Positions 1 through 14,668 of a stretch of DNA of 57,500 nucleotides are shown one piece after another. A program made the position numbers and the translations under genes. Each line of letters opens with the position of its first letter. The first letter of the stretch is position 1. Under the pieces are notes generated by a model, which saw only the letters and a program-made list of their open reading frames with translations, was not told the DNA's origin and did no database searches. The stretch comes from Cristatella mucedo (Eukaryota > Bryozoa > Phylactolaemata > Cristatellidae). Where the stretch lies: assembly GCA_009760855.2 (NCBI GenBank), contig WPIO01000171.1, positions 412,501-470,000 of the forward strand, written 5' to 3'.

Positions 1-560
1 CGGGTTTATACGTCCGGGCAATTATCGAGTACGGAAGTAGTGTGATTATTATAATTTATTTGTAGCAGCGTTTTCAAAATCTTATCTTCCGCGTTTTACT
101 TAAGAATATATATGCGAAACGCGCTGCATATACCTAATGATGTCTGCGAACTTGTCTGCACCGGCCATGCGGACTTTCGGGCAGCCTATAAACTGCCGAT
201 TTCTCGGGCGGCTGGCGACTGACAAATCCACGCAAAAGTAACTTGTTTCAATCGGCAGGGTAAGCACCGGAGTACATTGAATCAGATATTGAACCTAATG
301 CCGGTCAGCATCGACCCAAGATTGTGTCGACAAACGGAATTTACTTGGTGTCAGTTTATTAATTATCAGAAGTGGGAGCTGCATTTGTCATAATCTGAAC
401 GTGTATATCTGCTATACTCGTCGAGCGCACCGATTGGTCACAATGAACCCGGGGTTATGTCTGTCATCAGAACTTGCTATCAGTTCATTATCAGCAGATA
501 TCAACATTTAGCAGCCAGCGCATTGCGTAATCAGAATTTGAGAGATCTGCTACTGGTTCC
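1..560. other. unassigned sequence
   Basis: No open frame, repeat family or RNA gene could be recognised in this stretch. Base composition is mixed with no simple repeat. Confidence 0.4.
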
Positions 561-567
561 TCAGTAG

Positions 568-725
568 CACCACGCTGGTTTGGGACAGGGGTAAGGTGCT
601 CTCCTTGAAAGACCAAGTTAGTAGTATATATTATTCATTTGTATAGCGCTTGAGCCCTGCGGCACGTGTAATGCACAGGGATGGAGATGAACTTCTCTTT
701 AAGTGCTATACAGTTCTCTTTAAGT
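568..725 (+). repeat. possible SINE-2 relic
   Basis: The segment starts with CACGCTGGTTTGGGACAGGG, close to the tRNA-like head of the SINE-2 copy at 48.1 kb. It is followed by a TTCATTTGTATAGCGCTTGAG stretch resembling the 3' tail of other repeats here. The B box is not convincing, so this is a weak, decayed assignment. Confidence 0.3.
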
Positions 726-1130
726 GCCATGCAGATGATGCATTAAATTAAATCTAATTCGCAGTCGTTGTCGTGTCATTGGAGGGTTCCGGAGGAGTTT
801 AGCGCATTTCTCAGGCTCTGTAAGGGTACAACACACTCACGGTTAAGTCAGATGGGACCAGACCGTTGATCTGAGCAGATGGTGTCGCAAGTGTAAATGC
901 TTCGATTGACGTAGCAGGTATACCCCAATGTGTAGTGTACCACTTTTCGATTATTTTCTGGGCACGGGGACGTGCTTGATGCAGCATCCAGGAGTCGTTA
1001 TCCAAGCATCAAGGAAACAAGCATCGAGAGCCGTCTCCTCGAGTTGACCTTAATTTGAAGTACTTTTTATTTAGAATTGCTGAACGACATTTTTTTAAAC
1101 CGGGCTGTCGTGGCAGCAAGGACGGTAACG
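726..1130. other. unassigned sequence
   Basis: Only short open frames without recognisable motifs are present. Nothing supports a gene here. Confidence 0.4.

Positions 1131-1182
<52 letters not shown>
1131..1182. repeat. (AT)n(AG)n compound microsatellite
   Basis: About ten AT dinucleotides run directly into about sixteen AG dinucleotides. Short open frames across it (Y-I or R-E runs) are artefacts of the repeat. Confidence 0.95.
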
Positions 1183-1185
<3 letters not shown>

Positions 1186-1343
1186 AAGGGAGAGGCTTCA
1201 GGCTGGCTGTATGCATGAAACTATGCGTATGAAATTTCCAGCTAGATCTCGGTGCAACTTGTCGGTTTTGTGGTAACTCATGCACTAGTTAGTATTACTG
1301 CCTGAGATTTCTTGTGCGCATGCATTTGTACACGTCCGTGTGC

Positions 1344-1352
<9 letters not shown>

Positions 1353-1433
<81 letters not shown>
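1353..1433. repeat. (TG)n microsatellite
   Basis: About 40 uninterrupted TG dinucleotides. The array abuts the 5' truncated end of the L2A copy that follows, so it sits exactly at a retrotransposon junction. Confidence 0.97.
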
Positions 1434-1434
<1 letters not shown>

Positions 1435-1439
1435 TACAG

Positions 1440-3585
1440 CGCACTGTGCGCCCCGCCCAGACGGCCTATGGTTTACCATAGACATTAAACTGGCCAGGTC
1501 TACTAAGCAAAAGCTTGAAAAAACATACAAAAGATCTGGACTGACTGTTCATCGACAGGCATATGAAGACTACTGTAGATCGTACCAATCGATCCTAGCA
1601 AAGGCCAAGTTTAGCTTATATAGAAGCATTGTAGAATCACAGATGCGCAATCCAAAAATGCTGATTTCGACGATAAACCATCTCCTCAACTGCTCCCAGA
1701 TTAGTTCCTTATCTGATGATCCTTGTGACGATCTAGCCGATCGCTTCTCTTGATTCTATGTGCAGAAGATAGACAAGATCAGGGAGTCCATCCCTGCGAT
1801 GACAACATCCCCACTAGAATGCTGTTCCTCGATTCCTGGCTGCACCTCAATATCTACCTTTAAGCAGGTCAATAGTGATCTAGTCCTTAAGTTCGTGTCT
1901 CAATCAAAGAAGACAACAAGTCCTCCGAACCCTATTCCCACTGTCCTGCTCCTACATTGCATTGATCTGCTGCTGCTATGCATAACTAACATCATTAATA
2001 TGTAACGTCCAGTCACCCTTCTACCATCCTTATCAAAGACACTGTAATGGGTCGTGGCAGACCAGCTGAACTCATATATCGAAGCCTCACACCTTGCTAG
2101 CAAGTTCCAGTCTGGCTTTGGAGCTAATCACTCCACAGAGTCAGCATTGCTTAGGGTATACAACGACCTACTTAGGAATGCAGACGTGGGGAAAGTGTTG
2201 CTGCTTGTTTTGCTCGATCTTTCGGCAGCTTTTGACGCTATCGATCACAAAGTTCTTCTAGCGCGCCTCTCATCTCGCTTGGGCATCACTAGCACTGCTC
2301 TGCAGTGGTTCAGTTCCTACCTCAGTGGGAGACTCCAGAGTATTGACGTGAATGGACAAAGATCATCTGTGGTATCTCTGAAATATGGGGTACCTCAGGG
2401 CTCTGTGCTAGGTCCGGTTCTTTTCACGGTTAATACCCTCCCTCTTGCTGATGTGATTGCCAAGCACAATCTAGGCTTTCACTTCTATGCGGATGACACT
2501 CAGTTGTACCTTTGCTTCGATCCCTCCCAGCCTTCGAGCACCTCAAATTCTCTCAACTCACTTGCTGCATGCATTGATGACATCCGAACATGGATGGCAG
2601 CAAATTTTCAAAAACTAAACCATGATAGAACTTACTAGTTATGGGCAAACCCAATGTGATTCAGAAATTGGAAAGGTTGACGCTCAAAATTGGCTCTGCC
2701 AGCATATCTCCTGTTGCATCAGCTCGAAATCTAGGTGTCACGTTCCAAAGCGACCTCTCGTTAGACGACCATATCAGCTCCACAGTCCAATCTGCCTATT
2801 TTCAGCTTCATAGCATTGCTGAAATTCGGGCTTGTTTAGATAAGGATACCACGTCCAAGTTGGTCCATGCATTCGTGACATCCTGTCTCGACTTCTGCAA
2901 CTCACTGCTTACTGGCCTACCAGCATATGCGATCACGCGATTGCAGCTGGTGCAAAACTCCGCAGCCTAGCTTGTCTGTCGTGAGCGTCCCAGTTGCCAC
3001 ATTACTCCACTTCTCGCCGACCTGCACTGGCTACCAGTCAAGCAACAGATTGACTTCAAGGTTTTGTCACTCACTTTTAGGTCACTTCATTCTTTGGCTC
3101 CAGCCTATCTCTCAGATATACTCTCCCATCAGGCCAAGCATCGAACCACTTGCTTTTTGGAATCCAACGGTCTACAAATACCTTGTACAAACCTCAAATC
3201 CTTTGGAGACTGTGCATTTAGTTCGTATGCTCCCGAAGCTTGGAACTCCCTCCCAACCTATGTCAGAACATCCCCTGACCTGACCACATTTAAAAAGAAC
3301 TTAAAAACGCACCTATTTATGACAGCATTTAGTTGGTCCCTGTGATTCGTCCTTGATGTGCTTATGTGTGCTGACACTGTGCATGCTGCCACTAACCACA
3401 TTTGCATGCTGACCCTGTGCATGTCACCCCTAACCATATTATTCATTTGTTTGTTTATCAGCATGATATTACTCACCATTCAATTGCATTTCCCTTTGCA
3501 GCAAACAAAGCGCCTAGAGAGAGATTAAGTTCTCTGAGGGCGCTTTATCAAGTGCACTATTATTATCATTATTATTATTATCACA
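1440..3585 (+). mobile_element. L2A non-LTR retrotransposon, 5' truncated
   Basis: A 5' truncated copy of the most common element in the window. It begins in the linker between endonuclease and reverse transcriptase, contains most of the RT domain and the conserved C-terminal region, then a 3' UTR with repeated TGCATGCTGAC-type segments. It ends in the L2A tail (GCGCCTAGAGAGAGATTAAG, TTCTCTGAGGGCGCTTTATC) and an ATT-rich terminus. Compared with the copy at 39.4-41.2 kb it has lost roughly 110 bp near 2000-2040. The L2/CR1 assignment rests on the YADDTQLY and GVPQGSVLGP motifs, which are typical of that clade. Confidence 0.9.
1446..3345 (+). pseudogene. L2A reverse transcriptase pseudogene
   Basis: Encodes an RT of the L2/CR1 type, which copies the element's RNA at a nicked target site. 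Visible motifs in order are DLSAAFDAIDH (RT motif A, about 2218-2250), GVPQGSVLGP (about 2388-2418), FYADDTQLY (catalytic YADD, about 2480-2510), then the C-terminal RNLGVTFQSDLS, LDFCNSLLTGLP and LHWLPVKQ blocks, ending at a TGA at 3343-3345. It is broken by a TGA at 1751-1753, a TAA at 2003-2005 beside the internal deletion, a one-base frameshift near 2625 and a TAG at 2968-2970. The YADD core itself is intact. It cannot make a working protein. Confidence 0.9.
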
Positions 3586-3607
3586 TGTGGGTGCATTCGT
3601 GTGCGTG

Positions 3608-3789
<182 letters not shown>

Positions 3790-3807
3790 TTCTATAAGTA
3801 TTGCCGA

Positions 3808-3935
3808 TAGTCGTGAAGAACCGTGCCTGTGCCACATAGTCGCGTGTTCAAATCGTAGAGCTGTATAAGACTTGCTTCGTCGGTACCAGTGGCCATTGCT
3901 CCTGTTCGGCAGTTGGCCGAAACCGGTCTGCACCT
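3808..3935 (+). repeat. possible tRNA-derived SINE fragment
   Basis: GTGTTCAAATCGTAG resembles a pol III B box, and the following sequence looks repeat-like. No clear A box or second copy in the window confirms it. Confidence 0.2.
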
Positions 3936-3945
3936 ACCAGTTCAT

Positions 3946-4201
3946 GACATCGTTGTATCCCCTTACTTTGACGACATTCAAACAGAAGCTTAAAACGCAC
4001 CTGTTCCTCGCAGCATTTGCTGGGTCCTTGTGTCCTTGTGAATGTCCTTTGTGTGCTTATGCATGCATGCTGACGCTGTGCATGCTATCATCAGTCATAT
4101 TGAAATCCTTCCTATACAGCTTATGTAAAGTGCCTAGAAAGAGATGTCGTTCTCCGGTGGTGCTATACAAATATATTATTATTGTTATTATTATGATTAT
4201 T
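3946..4201 (+). mobile_element. L2A 3' fragment
   Basis: Starts in the final coding block (encoding a version of LTTFKQKLKTHLFL). It continues through the TGCATGCTGACGCTGTGCATG 3' UTR and the AAAGTGCCTAGAAAGAGAT tail, ending in an ATT-rich run. Confidence 0.85.
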
Positions 4202-4402
4202 GCTTATCGGGCCGCAGGCCTCACTTGCAGGCATCTGACTGCCTGACTGAGGCATCACCCATGGCCAGTCTGGTCATAGCCCTGTCGACTCAGATTGCAT
4301 ATTTAAGTTTGAATTGTGTATCACTTTTGTGGCACAATGCACTCTCGACAGTAACGATGCCTGCAATGGCACATTAAGTGTTGGTGGAAAATAAACAGCA
4401 AA

Positions 4403-4470
4403 GGTTAGCTGATTCAGCACCCTCATTTGTATATGAACCTAAGAGCCTTGGTGGCTATCAAACGCCTTAC
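4403..4470 (-). repeat. SINE-1 3' end fragment
   Basis: Reads on the minus strand as a diverged copy of the SINE-1 3' half (GGCTATCA, GAGCC, then CAGCTAA at the end). The tRNA-like head is missing. Confidence 0.45.
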
Positions 4471-4529
4471 AGTGTGCGTGTAAAGAAAGCCGGTTTCGTA
4501 GCTAATGCATGTTAAAACAAAAGTGAAGG

Positions 4530-4600
4530 TCAGCTGATTGAAAAGCCTCATTTAGTATGTATCGGCTGGAGAATCTTGGCAGCCAATCAGAACACTTGCT
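4530..4600 (-). repeat. SINE-1 3' end fragment
   Basis: CAGCTGATTGAAAAGCCTCA followed by CTGGAGAATCTTGGCAGCCA matches the reverse complement of the SINE-1 tail in spacing and order. It is diverged and lacks the head. Confidence 0.45.
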
Positions 4601-4619
4601 TGCAACAGGCAAGATGAGA

Positions 4620-5620
4620 TCGCCTGCTGCTGCTGAATCCGTGGATCGAAAAGTGCGAGCGGCTGTGCGAGAGACTGCAGACCTCACTGCTGGGCTGGGC
4701 CAGCACCCACCAGTGGGTTAGCTAGTGACAGTGGCCGATTCACGATGAACTAGCAAGCACCATCAAGCTTCCGGATGGGCTGCTGGGACGAGTCAACGCT
4801 GCTGGCACGAGTCAACGCTGCTGGCAGCATTGACTCGTTGACTCACCATTTGGGGCCGGATCTGCTAGACATCGCATTGGCTCAAGGTCAAGGCTAGGGG
4901 CTAAGATGCTCACGCTTGACGACCCAGCTCGTCGGTTGGAGTCCTTCAGCAGGCGATCCTTAATTGCCCACTATAAGTGGGGCAAGAGCTCTGCAGGCTC
5001 TCCTGCTGCTATGCACATGGGGACTAAGCCGACCGGTACTGTGGCAATGCATAGATTCGATGCCCTCTTTGCCCTCTTTGAACCACTAGATGTAACAGTT
5101 GCAGAAACATTAAGGTGCTCCCACAACCTCCACAAGAAGCTTAGAAATCCCTAATTAAAATTACAGAAGTAATTGTGTCAACTGGCTGATAAGTGTGAGT
5201 TTATAAGAGAGAGCTTATAAATGCAATGTGTGCTACGAGAAGTTTGGGGCTATTCCAGTTGTAACAAGTTGGCCGACACCAGGCTCCTAGCTTTGGATTA
5301 CTACAAACGAAATCGTGGAAAAAAGCCGTCCGGGTACCTCGATGGCCTTCCCACCAAATGCGGCTTTTGCTTTCAGTGTGCTGTTTAAAACTCCCATGTA
5401 AAGTAAAAGTAGAGTTTCAGCTGAATTTCGTAGCTGGCATTTATATAGCGCTTGAATTTCAGAGCGCTTTGTGAAAGGAGGTACTATCCATTAATAGTAG
5501 GATTTGATCCTGGGACTAGCAATAAGAGCAATAATAACCATTTTTGAAAAATGACAAGTACACCAACTTCAACTGCTCTCCTGACTCACCTATGCTTCGC
5601 AGTGTCTCTTTGTTTCGTGA
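4620..5620. other. unassigned sequence with a small repeat hairpin
   Basis: No gene or known repeat recognised. At 4790-4844 GAGTCAACG occurs twice (4790 and 4809) and its complement CGTTGACTC follows at 4836. An 82-codon open frame at 4906-5154 has no recognisable motif. Confidence 0.4.
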
Positions 5621-5621
5621 G

Positions 5622-5750
5622 ATAAATGAAGTCTGTTGGCTACCGAATGTGTACTGAAATCTGCTTAGGCTCGGAATGTGATATACAAAACTCTCCTGGA
5701 TAAAACCAAAGTAGTCTTTGTGCCTTTGTGGAGTTACATTGAATTGAATT
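5622..5750 (+). mobile_element. L2B 3' tail fragment
   Basis: GTCTGTTGGCTACCGAATG, followed by CTTAGGCTCGGAATG, CAAAACTCTCCTG and GTGGAGTTACATTGAA, matches the last ~120 bp of the L2B copy ending at 31370. Only the tail is present. Confidence 0.8.
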
Positions 5751-5751
5751 C

Positions 5752-6458
5752 TTCGCAGCCTTCAAACACGTAAAACTCTCTTAACTCCATTGCTGCGTGT
5801 ATTGCTGAAGTTCAAACAAGGGTAGAAGCAAACTATCTCAAATTGAATGACGATAGAGCCAACTGACGAGTTATGGACAAACCTAGTGTGACTCAGAAAC
5901 TAAAAGGTTTATCGCTCAAAATTGGCTCTGCCAGCATATCTCAGGTAACATTTACGAAAATTCTTGGTGTCCTGTTCCAAAGTGACCTTTCATTTGACGA
6001 ACACATCAGCTCCATAATCAAGTCTACTTACTTTCAGCTACGCAAAAGTGCAAAAATTCGGTCTTGCTTAGAAAGGGATACTACCTACATTCAAGCTGGT
6101 CCATACATTTATGACATCCCGTATCGACTGCTGCAACTCACTACTTGCACGTCTACCGGCCTGTGCTATCAGGTGCTTACAGTTGGTGCAAAACTCTGCA
6201 GCTAGGCTTGTCTGCCGTGAGCGTCAAATTTGCCTTATTATACCACTTCTTGTCTGACCTTCACCGGCAGCAAATTACGCAGCGAATTGATTTCGAGGTC
6301 ATTTTTGTCGCTCTCTCTTAGGTCCCTTCATTCTATTGCTCCTCGCCTGCTCATACCTGCATCAGAGCTGCTTCCCAACCAGTCCAGGCATCGCACTACT
6401 TGTTCCACCGTCTCAAATCGTCTAATGTTATGTATCTCCGTCTGCAACTCAACAAAGT
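5752..6458 (+). mobile_element. L2A fragment, decayed
   Basis: Contains the post-RT coding part of L2A. The stretch encoding KIGSASISQ and LGVLFQSDLSFDEHISS is readable at 5873-6205, with frameshifts before and after. The 3' UTR is lost at the junction with the minus-strand L2B fragment. Confidence 0.8.
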
Positions 6459-6904
6459 CACAAAGACTATGTGGGTGTTACGCAGGAGAGTTTTGTATAG
6501 CGAAATCACGGCCTAAGCGGCTTTCGGTACGCATTCCGTAGCCAACGGACTTCGTCTAACGCAACAAAGAGAAAGTGACAAGCATAGCAGAGTCAGGAGA
6601 GCAGTTGAGGTAGTGACTAGCATAGAAGTAGCAGTTCAGGACCACTGAAAAAGATGTGCCATAGTCGGCAGTTGGAGAGTAGATGTCGTTGCGTAAGAAT
6701 TGTGGAAGCGAGTTCCACAGTCTAGGACCTGCAGACCTAAAGCTTCTGTCGTCAACGATCTTTAAGTGGAGGAATGGAACGGCTAACTTATTGTCCACAC
6801 TGGACCTGAGGGCTCGAGGAGCCTGAAACTGGTACAGAAGCTCGGCTAGGTATGGAGGAGCCAAGCCGCGACGGGCCTTGTGGGTCAGCGTAAGAACTTT
6901 GCAT
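6459..6904 (-). mobile_element. L2B 3' fragment
   Basis: On the minus strand it encodes the L2B C-terminal block (APPYLAELLYQFQAPRALRS, then SAGPRLWNSLPQFLRNDIYS at 6556-6864). The L2B 3' tail follows (CCGAATGCGTACCGAAAG complement, CTCCTGCGTAACACC complement). It is joined to plus-strand L2A pieces on both sides, so this is a nested or rearranged junction. Confidence 0.85.
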
Positions 6905-7240
6905 AGCCAGTCTAACTATGCCTCTAGCCAACCTCTAATCCTTCGGATGAAGTGCCTAAATTTCGTATGCTCCAAAAGCCTGGAATTCACAGTCGTCACA
7001 GAGTCAATTCTCTTTCAATTCAATTCAGTCAATTCACAGTCAGAGGTAACAACATCCCGTGACTTGATGAAATTGCTAATACAACGCACATGTTTCTCGC
7101 GGTATTTGCTGTGTCATTACTTTTCGTCGTTCTATGCGTGCTGACACCGTGCATGTGTACCGGTAACCGCGTGATACATGCTTACATTCTACCACTAACC
7201 AAGTTATGCGTGCTGAGACTATGCTAATTTATTATCATTA
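6905..7240 (+). mobile_element. L2A 3' fragment
   Basis: Contains a diverged version of the L2A C-terminal coding block (TCGTATGCTCCAAAAGCCTG, CATCCCGTGACTTGATG) and the GTGCTGACACCGTGCATG 3' UTR. It ends in ATT/ATC-rich sequence. Confidence 0.7.
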
Positions 7241-7325
7241 CTTTTTTATCATTACTCATTTATTATCATTAGACTATGCTAATTTGTTATCATTACTTTT
7301 TATCATTACTCATTTATTATCATTA
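7216..7325. repeat. 56-bp tandem duplication, AT-rich
   Basis: GACTATGCTAATTT starts at 7216 and again at 7272, each followed by TTATCATTACTTTT and CATTACTCATTTATTATC. Two copies, about 95% identical, probably expanded from the AT-rich L2A tail. Confidence 0.9.
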
Positions 7326-7509
7326 CTTTTAAGATTCCTGATCTGAGCCATCATCGGCTGAGCTCTTTCACGGATTAGCTCAAACACAGCAGCAATTTCA
7401 GCATCGCATCGCGCTCCTCTCGGTAGAGGGCCCTTCTTCTTATGCTTGAACTCCAGGTGCCGGGAGAAGCATGTGCTCAATTGACACTAGGCTGTAACTC
7501 TGGTGTGCC

Positions 7510-7668
7510 GTGATGGCACACTAGGTAAGGCAGTTGCTTTCACGACCTCGGGCCCGAGGTCGTGGGTTCGATTCCTGCGGTGGGCGATTCTTTATCGCCA
7601 CTGCAAGCGGTGGTGATAGCCGTAAAGGCTCTTCTGTCGCTATACAAAAGGGGGCTGTTTAATCAGCT
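7510..7668 (+). repeat. SINE-1, near full length
   Basis: tRNA-derived short interspersed element. The head GTGATGGCACACTAGGTAAG resembles a pol III A box. A CCTCGGGCCCGAGG stem looks like a long variable arm, and GGGTTCGATTCC is a good B box. The 3' part runs through ATCGCCACTGCAAGCGGTGG and CTGTCGCTATACAAAAGG to AATCAGCT. Other copies are at 7934, 9318, 20129, 53632 and 54849. Confidence 0.85.
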
Positions 7669-7933
7669 AGTATTTTTTTGGGATGATTATGGGATCTCCC
7701 CTCTCGTCCCCATTTATAATCAGCTAGGATTTGTTTTAACTCATTTCCACAGTTCTTGGGTCAAAAACTGAGTCTCGGGAGGGCGATGCGGCATTCCATT
7801 CTCAGCATTCTCGGAATTCTATTCTAGCTTTACTATTTACGCGATATTTACTCCTTCGACCATCTTCCTCAGTCTGCCTCCCAGCCTCAGTCTTAACTAC
7901 TGCTTCTCGTGAAAAATAAATAATACTGATGCC

Positions 7934-8101
7934 AGCTGATAGAACGGCCTCTTTTGCGTAGCGACAGAAGAGCCTTTTCGCGGCCACCGCCGCCGCTTGC
8001 AGCAGCAGCAGCAGCGACAAAGGATGGCCCACCGATGCAGGATTCGAACGCACGACCTCGGGACCGAGGTCGTGCGAAAGCAGCCGCCTTACCTAGCGCG
8101 T
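7934..8101 (-). repeat. SINE-1, near full length
   Basis: Minus-strand copy: the B-box complement GGATTCGAACGC, the GACCTCGGGACCGAGGTC arm and the CCGCCTTACCTAG head complement are all present. A (CAG)n expansion of about six units (7996-8013) sits where other copies have GCAAGCGG. Confidence 0.85.
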
Positions 8102-8419
8102 CGCCGCCGCGGCTCAGCAGCTTCGTTCGGAACTTCACAATTACCGCAATCGGTAACACCATCGGTACAGAACCGCATCGAACCAATCTCCACTGCTCCC
8201 GTCGAGCAGCGCATCGAAACTCGAGGTTCTGCCGCTTTAATCTGGGATCTCCTTAAATCTAGGTCGCATTCCTGCGTATTCTCGCTGCGGCCCACTTATC
8301 TACTTGCACTAGCTAGTGGCTACTTTCTAGCTAGGCTTCCTATCGTACGCTCCTCGGACTCGTGTAATTTGGCTGCGCCTCTAAACCGATCCCGCACACC
8401 CTTTGTATGTCCCTACATT

Positions 8420-8467
8420 GGTATACCTTTGTATACCTTTGTATACCTTGGTATACCTTTGTATACC
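8420..8467. repeat. 10-bp tandem repeat TGTATACCTT
   Basis: Five copies of a GTATACCTTT/TTG decamer in a row. Each unit contains the palindrome GTATAC. Confidence 0.95.
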
Positions 8468-8760
8468 GCGCCGTCAGTTTGTACGCTCCCGAAGAGCTCG
8501 AGCTCACGTTTGATTGAAGATACGATGTCGCCGAGCTTGATTGGTATTTAAACAGAAGCTAAACTCCGCCAGTTTCTCGCTGCTTTTGCAGTTTTAATTT
8601 TCTTTTGTATGCTAGCGCTTTCCAAAATGGTGCGCAGCAAGCAGTGGCTATTGCTAATCAATTAACACGCTTTCAAGCGGTTTGAGAGATTTTTTTCTTT
8701 TAGGGTGCTATATGGACGTTTTATCATTACAGTTATTATTACTTCTATTTTTTTACGAGA
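8468..8760 (+). mobile_element. L2A 3' fragment, diverged
   Basis: CAGTTTGTACGCTCCCGAAG and AAACAGAAGCTAAACTCCGC align with the last coding block of L2A. The tail TTTTAGGGTGCTATATGGAC with ATT repeats follows. More diverged than the other copies. Confidence 0.6.
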
Positions 8761-9315
8761 AGGTAAAGTTGGTTATCAACGCATAGCAATATTCAAATTA
8801 AAATTATATCTGAAGCTACTCACTATTTTAAAGCTCCATAGAAGACTCTTTAGCATAATACCCAGATAGTCTTCATAGGTAGAAGAGGCGACATGTACAC
8901 GTACGCTTACTTGCTCACAACTGCCGCGTGAAGATGGTCTAGAATAGCAAATTCGGTCAAACTGCCTTAACGCATGTGTACGTATGAATCAGGTTGAAAT
9001 GTACACCTGCATTTTCGTTTTAATTTGTGTTATTGCAGAAACTTTTGCTGGGATTTTTATTTTTTTTAGTCAGATTTTGGAGCCGTTTTGGGTCGTGTCC
9101 GCCAGCAATACAATCTTGTGCATTCTTAGAGTTTTCTCTTTTGCCCGTTAGTTGCCCGTAGACAATGGATTGCTGCATCCGTGGCCAGTCTATTGCGATA
9201 GTACCAGCAGAACCTCATAATTAATGTGCTGAAGTAAGCAAATATAATCTTACCATTTAGGTGCCAACGAGATTCCATTCGCCCGTCAGCGGTGAAAGTT
9301 CCACGTACCAAAAGC
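8761..9315. other. unassigned sequence
   Basis: AT-rich sequence with no convincing coding frame or repeat match within the window. Confidence 0.4.
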
Positions 9316-9317
9316 TA

Positions 9318-9475
9318 AGCTGATTGAGCACCCCTATTTATATAGCGGCAGAAAAGCCCGCTTTCCCGCCTGTTGCCACCGCTTGCATTGATCACTAAAG
9401 GATCGACCACTGCAGGACTCGAACCCGCAGCGAGGCTCGTGAAAAACGAGCCCCTTACCCCTGGGCCAAGACCGA
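9318..9475 (-). repeat. SINE-1, diverged
   Basis: Minus-strand copy with AGCTGATT at its 3' end, a TATAGCGGCAGAAAAGCCCG segment and the B-box complement GGACTCGAACCC. The variable-arm palindrome is degraded. Confidence 0.7.
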
Positions 9476-9929
9476 AGTGCAGAGGCAGATAGCTCGCGCC
9501 TTGGCTGCAACGTGGGGCAGCCGTCTCCTATCGTGTCGTTTCACGGTTGGTCCATGAGCTTTGAGAACGTCCTTTCTGGCCTCAATGAGGGCGGAGTGCA
9601 CACAAGTTAACGGGAAACCGGAGGCAACGGCAGGCAGCCTTTTACTTCCACCACGGCGCTTCTCCAAATTAAGTTAAGATCAGTTGTTCCAACATCTTTA
9701 TTTATATGGCGACTACCAACCGTGCGGCTATCAACTCGCTTGTGACTCGACTAGTGGCTTTTTTGCTGGCCTATCCGAAACAAGGCTATATCATTCAAGG
9801 TCGGGATGAGGATTCTGTCAAGCAGGGATTAGACTTTGACCTTTCAAGCTGCAAACGCTCAGACGGAGGCGAAGAAGCCAAGCATCTCAACACACTCCTC
9901 TGGAGCCCCGAGGCACACGTGAAGCGCCT
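9476..9929. other. unassigned sequence
   Basis: Short open frames on both strands lack recognisable motifs. It may be the body of a SINE or other repeat that ends in the tail at 9930, but no second copy is visible. Confidence 0.3.
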
Positions 9930-9982
9930 GAATAGATATTAATTTCTCTTAGGGCACTATATAAATGAATTATATTTTTTTT
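9930..9982 (+). repeat. L2A-type 3' tail
   Basis: GATATTAATTTCTCTTAGGG followed by CACTATATAAATGAATTATA is a diverged L2A-type tail, very like the tail of the SINE-2 copy at 48.0 kb. Confidence 0.5.
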
Positions 9983-10082
9983 TATGGCGGACCGGAGGGG
10001 CCCGTTGGTCCGCATTCCATTTCCGCCTTCCCTTCCTCACAAGAAAGTATTCTAGACAAGCTAGAGCTAGCATAATTCAGGA

Positions 10083-10086
<4 letters not shown>

Positions 10087-10146
<60 letters not shown>
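10087..10146. repeat. (AG)n microsatellite
   Basis: About 30 AG units. The S-L or R-E frames over it are artefacts. Confidence 0.97.
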
Positions 10147-10149
<3 letters not shown>

Positions 10150-10150
<1 letters not shown>

Positions 10151-10640
10151 AAAAGATAAAAGGGAGAGAGGAGCGTGCGAGATTTAGTGAAAGTGACTGG
10201 GTTCCTGAAGATGTTTGAAATCAAAACTTGTGCAACGCGGCTTTTAATGCACAGAATTTTGAAAGCGGCTGAGCGTAACTGGTTTTGCATCACGAGAGCC
10301 ATGGTTTGAGGGTGCTATCGCTGCAAAGCACCGAGAAGAACGAGTGTGACGTAAGGCCATTACAGGCTGTGGTAGCGATTGACGACTATACAGCACCGCG
10401 GTCATGTGCGTGGTTAGACGCCATGTTACGAGATGAGCGCACCTAGATATGATAAGCTCGTGCATTAGGCTTTATAAGGAGAAAGCTTAATTCCAATTTA
10501 TGAAGCATCGTTCCAACTTCTCGTCGGCCGACCGCGGCTATTTAGATGGCAGTGCATCGTTTAACCAGCAACCAGCTGCAAAGTAATGAAACCATAGTTC
10601 CAAGCATCTGTATATACATTTTTAGTTTAAAAGAGTTTAC
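10150..10640. other. upstream flank of RACK1, unassigned
   Basis: No gene or repeat recognised. It probably holds upstream promoter sequence of RACK1, but no specific sites can be named. Confidence 0.35.
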
Positions 10641-10647
10641 GGTGCAC

Positions 10648-10654
10648 TATAAAA
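10648..10654 (+). promoter_or_regulatory. candidate TATA box of RACK1
   Basis: TATAAAA lies about 30 bp upstream of a TCTCAGT initiator-like site near 10676-10682. That would give a 5' UTR of about 210 nt. Confidence 0.45.
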
Positions 10655-10787
10655 GTCCTGTTTGAGCGCACGCATTCTCAGTTCGCAGAAAAACTCGCAA
10701 ACGTTGACGCTGCTACAGCATACCGCCTAGAGAGGCGTGTCGCGAGCATACCTAACGGAAGTAGCTCTTCATCCGGTGTGGTAAGGT

Positions 10788-10795
10788 CCTTTTCC
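10788..10795 (+). promoter_or_regulatory. candidate TOP-type start of RACK1
   Basis: CCTTTTCC followed by GTGAAGTCGCC is typical of 5' terminal oligopyrimidine starts of translation-machinery genes. RACK1 is a TOP mRNA in vertebrates. Starting here the 5' UTR would be about 100 nt. It competes with the TATA-directed start upstream. Confidence 0.4.
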
Positions 10796-10887
10796 GTGAA
10801 GTCGCCATATCTGGCGGCTGGGACGTAGCACCAGCTGGGAACGAATCCGCGTGCATCGGCTCCGGAGGTAGCAGCAGACCCAAAAAA

Positions 10888-14647
<3,760 letters not shown>

Positions 14648-14662
14648 AGTATCAGTGCATTG

Positions 14663-14668
14663 AATAAA
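14663..14668 (+). terminator. RACK1 poly(A) signal
   Basis: Canonical AATAAA 16 bp after the TAA stop, followed by a GT-rich stretch (TTTGTTCTGTTTG near 14690). Confidence 0.85.

Noticed and set aside
1285-1530. Long T-H, C-V, R-E and L-S open frames over dinucleotide repeats (also near 3600, 10090, 25380, 38470)
   Set aside because: Direct translations of (TG)n and (AG)n microsatellites, open on both strands, with no flanking coding sequence.
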